NCBI GenBank assembly: GCA_016875975.1
Contig: VGOF01000055.1
Location: 1 to 8,326, forward strand
DNA from: Chloroflexota bacterium
GTDB taxonomy: Bacteria > Chloroflexota > Dehalococcoidia > GIF9 > UBA5629
Direction of reading: 5' to 3'
Length of the DNA stretch: 8,326 nt
Shown: piece by piece, positions 5,345 through 8,326 of the stretch
Position numbering within the stretch: the stretch's first letter is position 1
Layout: the number at the start of each line of letters is the position of its first letter
Notes under the pieces: model-generated
What the model saw: the letters and a program-made list of their open reading frames with translations, nothing else
Database searches by the model: none
What the model was told of the DNA's origin: nothing
Made by a program: the position numbers and the translations under genes

Positions 5345-6823
5345 CTAATCTCCTGCGGAAGTTCGTCGTTGCCAGTACTCAGTGAAACTCTTGATGGCTT
5401 TGGCGGCGCGTTCCATGGATGGGAAAACGGGTATGGAGGCTTGGGCCAGGCCTTGTTCCAGTTGCACTCGCTCTGCCTCGTGAGTGCCTGGTGGCAGGAC
5501 AAGCACCAGCGGCTTGTGCTGTTTGTTTTTCAGGTCTATGAAGATGTTATTTACGGTTTGTGCCACTTCAAATGGCAGGTATCTCAAGAGCACCCCGATG
5601 TCTTGTTGCACTAGCAGCAGGTCTATGTTGGGGTCGTTCAGCACTATCTCGGCTGCTTGCCGAATTCGAGTCGGATTGCTGCCGGTCTGGCTGACATCCA
5701 CAGGGTTACGAAGAATACTTCCCACGTGGCCGATAATGTCGGTTAGCTTGTCTCTTGTCTCCTTTGTCAACTGGGGGATATTAAGCCCGGCGTCGGCGCA
5801 GGCGTCGCTGGCCGAGACTGAGATGCCGCCGCCGCCATCAGCCATGCCACCTATAACTGCAATTCCATTGCCCTGGAGTTTGTTCCGTGGCCGTGGGAGC
5901 ATCTGGAAGATGAGCAGGGCATCGGATAGGTCTTCGATGTTGTGCACTTCGATGGCGCCGGCTTGCTTAATTAGGGCTGACCAGATGGCCGGTGAGGCGG
6001 CCAGTGACCCGGTGTGGGATTTGGCTGCTGCTGCCCCGACATCTGTTCTGCCGGCTTTCCATACGACAAGGGGCTTGGCTTGGGCGGCTTCTGTAATGAC
6101 TCTGGCCAGGCGGTCACCGTTCCTGGTGCCTTCGAAGTAAGCACCAATGATTTCGGTCTTCGGGTCCACGGCCAGGTATTCAAGATAGTCGGGGCCATCG
6201 AGGTCGATGCCGTTTCCGAAGCTAATGCCCTTGTTGAAATGGATGCCCCTGGCTGTGCCAAGCTCTGTCAGCTTCTCGCCGATTCCGCCGCTCTGGGTGA
6301 TGAAACTCACGGAACCTAGCTTGCCTTTCTCACCTGCCGGGCCATAGGGAAGCCCACCTTCTACTGAGTGGGCACCGAGACAGTTAACCCCTACTACTCG
6401 GAAACCTCCCTGGCGCGCTTTCTCCACTAGCTTCTTTTCTAGCTCAGGGCCGTAGGCATCGGATGATTCGCTAAAGCCGGCCGTGAAGAAGTGTACTGCC
6501 TTGACACCCTTGGCGGCTGCATCATCGAGCAGCGCGGGCACGTTGTCTCGTGGTATGGAGACTACTACATAGTCCACATCACCAGGTATTGACCGCAGGC
6601 TGGGGTAGATTTTGTAGCCGAGAAGCTCGCCGCCGTGGGGGTTAACTGGGTAAAGTGGGCCGGTGAAGCCCATGTTTATGATGGCTTTGAACCAGGCTGA
6701 ACCTACCTTCAAAGTGTTTTGGGAGACGCCGACGACGGCGATGGACTTGGGATAGAAGATAGGCTGGAACCTTTGCAACAGGTCTTGCTGAGATGTCTTA
6801 GGCACGTTATTGATTTTATCCAA
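5345..6823 (-). CDS. ADP-forming acyl-CoA (acetyl-CoA) synthetase, alpha-subunit-type
   Basis: Resembles the CoA-binding part of NDP-forming acyl-CoA synthetases, which convert acyl-CoA, ADP and phosphate to acid, CoA and ATP. A Rossmann CoA-binding domain (about 20-150; PKSIAVVGVSQN, YPVNPHG) is followed by a succinyl-CoA ligase-like domain (about 165-300; SFITQSGG, SFGNGIDLDG, YFEGTRNG). His270 in KSHTGSLAAS matches the phosphorylated histidine. A third domain (about 315-480) carries NPVDVSQTGSNPTR. At 492 residues it fits a separate alpha subunit; the ATP-grasp (beta) part is absent and not elsewhere in the window, so either a partner is encoded outside or the protein is not a complete ligase. 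The start is doubtful: TTG at 6823 lies only 4 nt after a strong hairpin with no Shine-Dalgarno, while a GTG at 6805 (486 residues) has a TAAAAT 7 nt upstream and would suit leaderless initiation. The acyl substrate cannot be told. Confidence 0.88.
   Translation of the reverse strand: MDKINNVPKTSQQDLLQRFQPIFYPKSIAVVGVSQNTLKVGSAWFKAIINMGFTGPLYPVNPHGGELLGYKIYPSLRSIPGDVDYVVVSIPRDNVPALLDDAAAKGVKAVHFFTAGFSESSDAYGPELEKKLVEKARQGGFRVVGVNCLGAHSVEGGLPYGPAGEKGKLGSVSFITQSGGIGEKLTELGTARGIHFNKGISFGNGIDLDGPDYLEYLAVDPKTEIIGAYFEGTRNGDRLARVITEAAQAKPLVVWKAGRTDVGAAAAKSHTGSLAASPAIWSALIKQAGAIEVHNIEDLSDALLIFQMLPRPRNKLQGNGIAVIGGMADGGGGISVSASDACADAGLNIPQLTKETRDKLTDIIGHVGSILRNPVDVSQTGSNPTRIRQAAEIVLNDPNIDLLLVQQDIGVLLRYLPFEVAQTVNNIFIDLKNKQHKPLVLVLPPGTHEAERVQLEQGLAQASIPVFPSMERAAKAIKSFTEYWQRRTSAGD
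5350..5354 (-). promoter_or_regulatory. Shine-Dalgarno of the DUF2905 gene
   Basis: AGGAG, 8 nt before the ATG at 5341, lying within the last codons of the acyl-CoA synthetase gene. It is the clearest ribosome binding site in the window and decides this start. Confidence 0.7.
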
Positions 6824-6842
6824 AAGGGGCTGGGCGGCGCAA
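6813..6842 (-). promoter_or_regulatory. Possible promoter for the acyl-CoA synthetase gene
   Basis: TAAAAT (6818-6813), one mismatch from TATAAT, sits 7 nt before the GTG at 6805; a weak TTGCGC (6842-6837) is 18 bp upstream inside the hairpin. The arrangement mirrors the glmS promoter. The -35 match is poor, so this is tentative. Confidence 0.3.
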
Positions 6843-6855
6843 AGGCCGCCCAGCC
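6824..6855 (-). terminator. Hairpin between fhs and the acyl-CoA synthetase, probable terminator or attenuator
   Basis: On the minus strand GGCTGGGCGGC and GCCGCCCAGCC pair perfectly over 11 bp around the 6-nt loop CTTTGC (6855-6828). CC and then TTTT follow. The stem begins 23 nt after the fhs TAA. Stem strength favours termination; the short T run and the overlap with the next gene's start make it leaky or regulatory. Confidence 0.65.
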
Positions 6856-6878
6856 GTGGTTCCTAGTTTCGCTGTTTG

Positions 6879-8326
6879 TTAGAACAAGCCGCTCACCTTG
6901 CCTGTCTTTACATCAACGTCTACTTTGCGGTACGCAGGGTCGGAACTGGTGCCGGGCATGAGGCTGATAGTTCCAGCCATGGGGCAGAGGAATTTAGAGC
7001 CCGAGTAGATGAGTATATCGCGAACAGGCAGAGTCCAACCCTTGGGGACACCTTTCCACTCCGGAACGTGTGACAAGCTGAGATGGGTTTTCACCATCAT
7101 GGTGGCATAGTCGCTGTACTGCGGGTCGTTTTCCAGCATCTTGGCCTTGGCCTCTGCATCAGGTGTCCAGGATACGCCATCGGCTCCATAGACCACCTTG
7201 GCGATTTTCTCCACTCGCTCGCGCAGCTTCGTTTCCAGTGGGTAGAGGAACTTGAAGTCGTTCTTCTCGTTGCAGGCGTCCATTACTACGTCGGCTAGCT
7301 CAAGTGCGCCATCGCCGCCTTTGGCCCAGTGTTCGGAGAGAGCACAGCGTGCTCCGGCAGCCTCGGCCGCTTTCCGCACCATGGCGATCTCATCTTTGGT
7401 GTCGGTGTGGAAGGCGTTGATACAGACCACAGGGTTGATGCCTGCAGCCCTGATGGTGTTGATGTGGTGTACCATGTTGGGCAGGCCTTTCTCGAGCAGT
7501 TTCAGGTCCTCTTTGGTGTACGAATCTGGCAGGGGCAGGCCGGCCACAACCTTGGGGCCACCGCCGTGCATCTTGAGTGCGCGGATGGTGGTGGTAAGCA
7601 CTGAGACGTGTGGTATCAGCCCGCTGAGGCGGCACTTGACATTCCAGAACTTCTCGAAGCCGATGTCAGCGGCAAAGCCGCTCTCGGTTACATGATAGTC
7701 GAACATCTTGAGGCCGATGCGGTCAGCGATGATGGATGATTGGCCGACGGCGATGTTGGCAAATGGGCCAGCGTGTACCAGGCAAGGCTGGTATTCGGCG
7801 GTGCACATGAGGGTGGGGTTGATAGTATTGCGCATCCAGGCGGTCATGGCGCCGCCAACTTCCAGGTCGCCGGTGGTTACTGGCTTGCCTTTCTTGTCGA
7901 AGGCTACCGTAATTTTGTCCATCCTCTCCCGCAGGTCTGCCAGGTCTCTGACGATGGACAGCATAGCCATCAGCTCAGAGCTGACGGCGATACCGAATTT
8001 GGACTGCATGAGGAAGCCGTCCATTTTGCCGCCAAGTCCTATTATGATATTTCGCAAGCCCTGGGCGCAGAAGTCGATTATCCAGCCCATCTCCACGCGG
8101 GTTGGGTCAACGTCCAATCGGCGCAGCTTGCGCTTGGCCAACTCGGCGTCATCGTAGTTGCGCTCGTGTTGCATCCTGGCATTGAGTGCTACCATTGCTA
8201 AATTATGGGCGTTCATCAGGTCATTGATGTCACCGGTGAGGCCCAAGGAGAACTCAGTCATGGGGATGAGCAAGGCATTGCCACCGCCGGCTGCGGTCCC
8301 CTTGATGTTCATGGATGGGCCACCTG
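6879..8326 (-). CDS. fhs: Formate--tetrahydrofolate ligase (formyl-THF synthetase), 5' end outside the window
   Basis: Joins formate to tetrahydrofolate using ATP, giving 10-formyl-THF: the C1 entry step of the methyl branch of the Wood-Ljungdahl pathway, and reversible. From the right edge 481 codons are visible, against about 555 for the full enzyme. The reading frame continues upstream of the first ATG (8312) through GGPS, so that ATG is internal; the N-terminal part with the P-loop is missing. Recognisable segments are IKGTAAGGG just after the edge, the FTGDI-like LTGDIND, RRLDVDPTRV, LRNIIIGLGG, SSELMAML, GKPVTTGDLEVGGAMTAWM, GPFANIAVG, VTESGFAADIGFEKFWNVKCR, RALKMHGG, AFHTDTKDEI, EHWAKGGDGALELAD, VYGADGV, MVKTHLSLS and, at the C-terminus, MPGTSSDP and VSGLF. 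Several motifs deviate from clostridial enzymes, so it belongs to a divergent branch. The following acyl-CoA synthetase suggests linked C1/acetyl-CoA energy metabolism. Confidence 0.96.
   Translation of the reverse strand, partial: GGPSMNIKGTAAGGGNALLIPMTEFSLGLTGDINDLMNAHNLAMVALNARMQHERNYDDAELAKRKLRRLDVDPTRVEMGWIIDFCAQGLRNIIIGLGGKMDGFLMQSKFGIAVSSELMAMLSIVRDLADLRERMDKITVAFDKKGKPVTTGDLEVGGAMTAWMRNTINPTLMCTAEYQPCLVHAGPFANIAVGQSSIIADRIGLKMFDYHVTESGFAADIGFEKFWNVKCRLSGLIPHVSVLTTTIRALKMHGGGPKVVAGLPLPDSYTKEDLKLLEKGLPNMVHHINTIRAAGINPVVCINAFHTDTKDEIAMVRKAAEAAGARCALSEHWAKGGDGALELADVVMDACNEKNDFKFLYPLETKLRERVEKIAKVVYGADGVSWTPDAEAKAKMLENDPQYSDYATMMVKTHLSLSHVPEWKGVPKGWTLPVRDILIYSGSKFLCPMAGTISLMPGTSSDPAYRKVDVDVKTGKVSGLF

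Noticed and set aside
5484..6140. Long plus-strand reading frames opposite the synthetase and fhs (also 7252-7695 and 7708-8201)
   Set aside because: They lie wholly antisense to well-conserved genes and their translations resemble no family I know; they follow from codon bias on the other strand.
8310..8312. ATG at 8312 as the fhs start
   Set aside because: The frame remains open upstream to the edge (GGPS), and the following IKGTAAGGG lies well inside the known enzyme, so the true start is outside the window.

Overview
The window reads as a stretch of an anaerobic bacterial chromosome. Every gene I can support lies on the minus strand, so the transcriptional order runs from high to low coordinates: fhs, an ADP-forming acyl-CoA synthetase, a DUF2905 membrane protein, queA, glmS, a four-helix-bundle (23S IVP-type) protein, a family 2 glycosyltransferase, and wecB. 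Pairing formyl-THF synthetase with an ADP-forming acetyl-CoA synthetase-type protein suggests an anaerobe with folate C1/acetyl-CoA metabolism. An uncultured Chloroflexota (Dehalococcoidia-like) bacterium is my best guess, but nothing here is a decisive taxonomic marker.

Right part (5117-8326): fhs enters from outside the window without its N-terminus and ends at 6879. It is followed by a perfect 11-bp GC-rich hairpin with a short T run. The acyl-CoA synthetase starts almost on top of that hairpin, and its start codon is uncertain. Three bases after its stop comes the small DUF2905 gene, which has a clear Shine-Dalgarno, and 12 bp further queA (queuosine synthesis).

Middle (3947-4081): the only substantial intergenic space, 135 bp. 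It carries a strong sigma70-like promoter for glmS. Its perfect TATAAT lies 8 nt before the ATG, so the mRNA would be leaderless or nearly so. An 8-bp-arm palindrome covers the -35/spacer region and looks like an operator.

Left part (1-3946): glmS makes glucosamine-6-phosphate, wecB makes UDP-ManNAc, and the glycosyltransferase between them probably loads a sugar on a polyprenyl phosphate. Together they form an envelope-glycan cluster. A lower-GC four-helix-bundle gene is inserted between glmS and the glycosyltransferase. The glycosyltransferase and wecB overlap by ATGA, and wecB runs off the left edge about 60 residues short of full length.

The genes are mostly housekeeping and I found no convincing new multi-gene system. 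The unusual features are small in scale: the palindromic, probably leaderless glmS promoter; a similar possible leaderless start for the synthetase directly behind a terminator-like hairpin; and short tandem DNA repeats inside coding sequence. The clearest repeat is five 9-bp units encoding QQT-like tripeptides in the glycosyltransferase.
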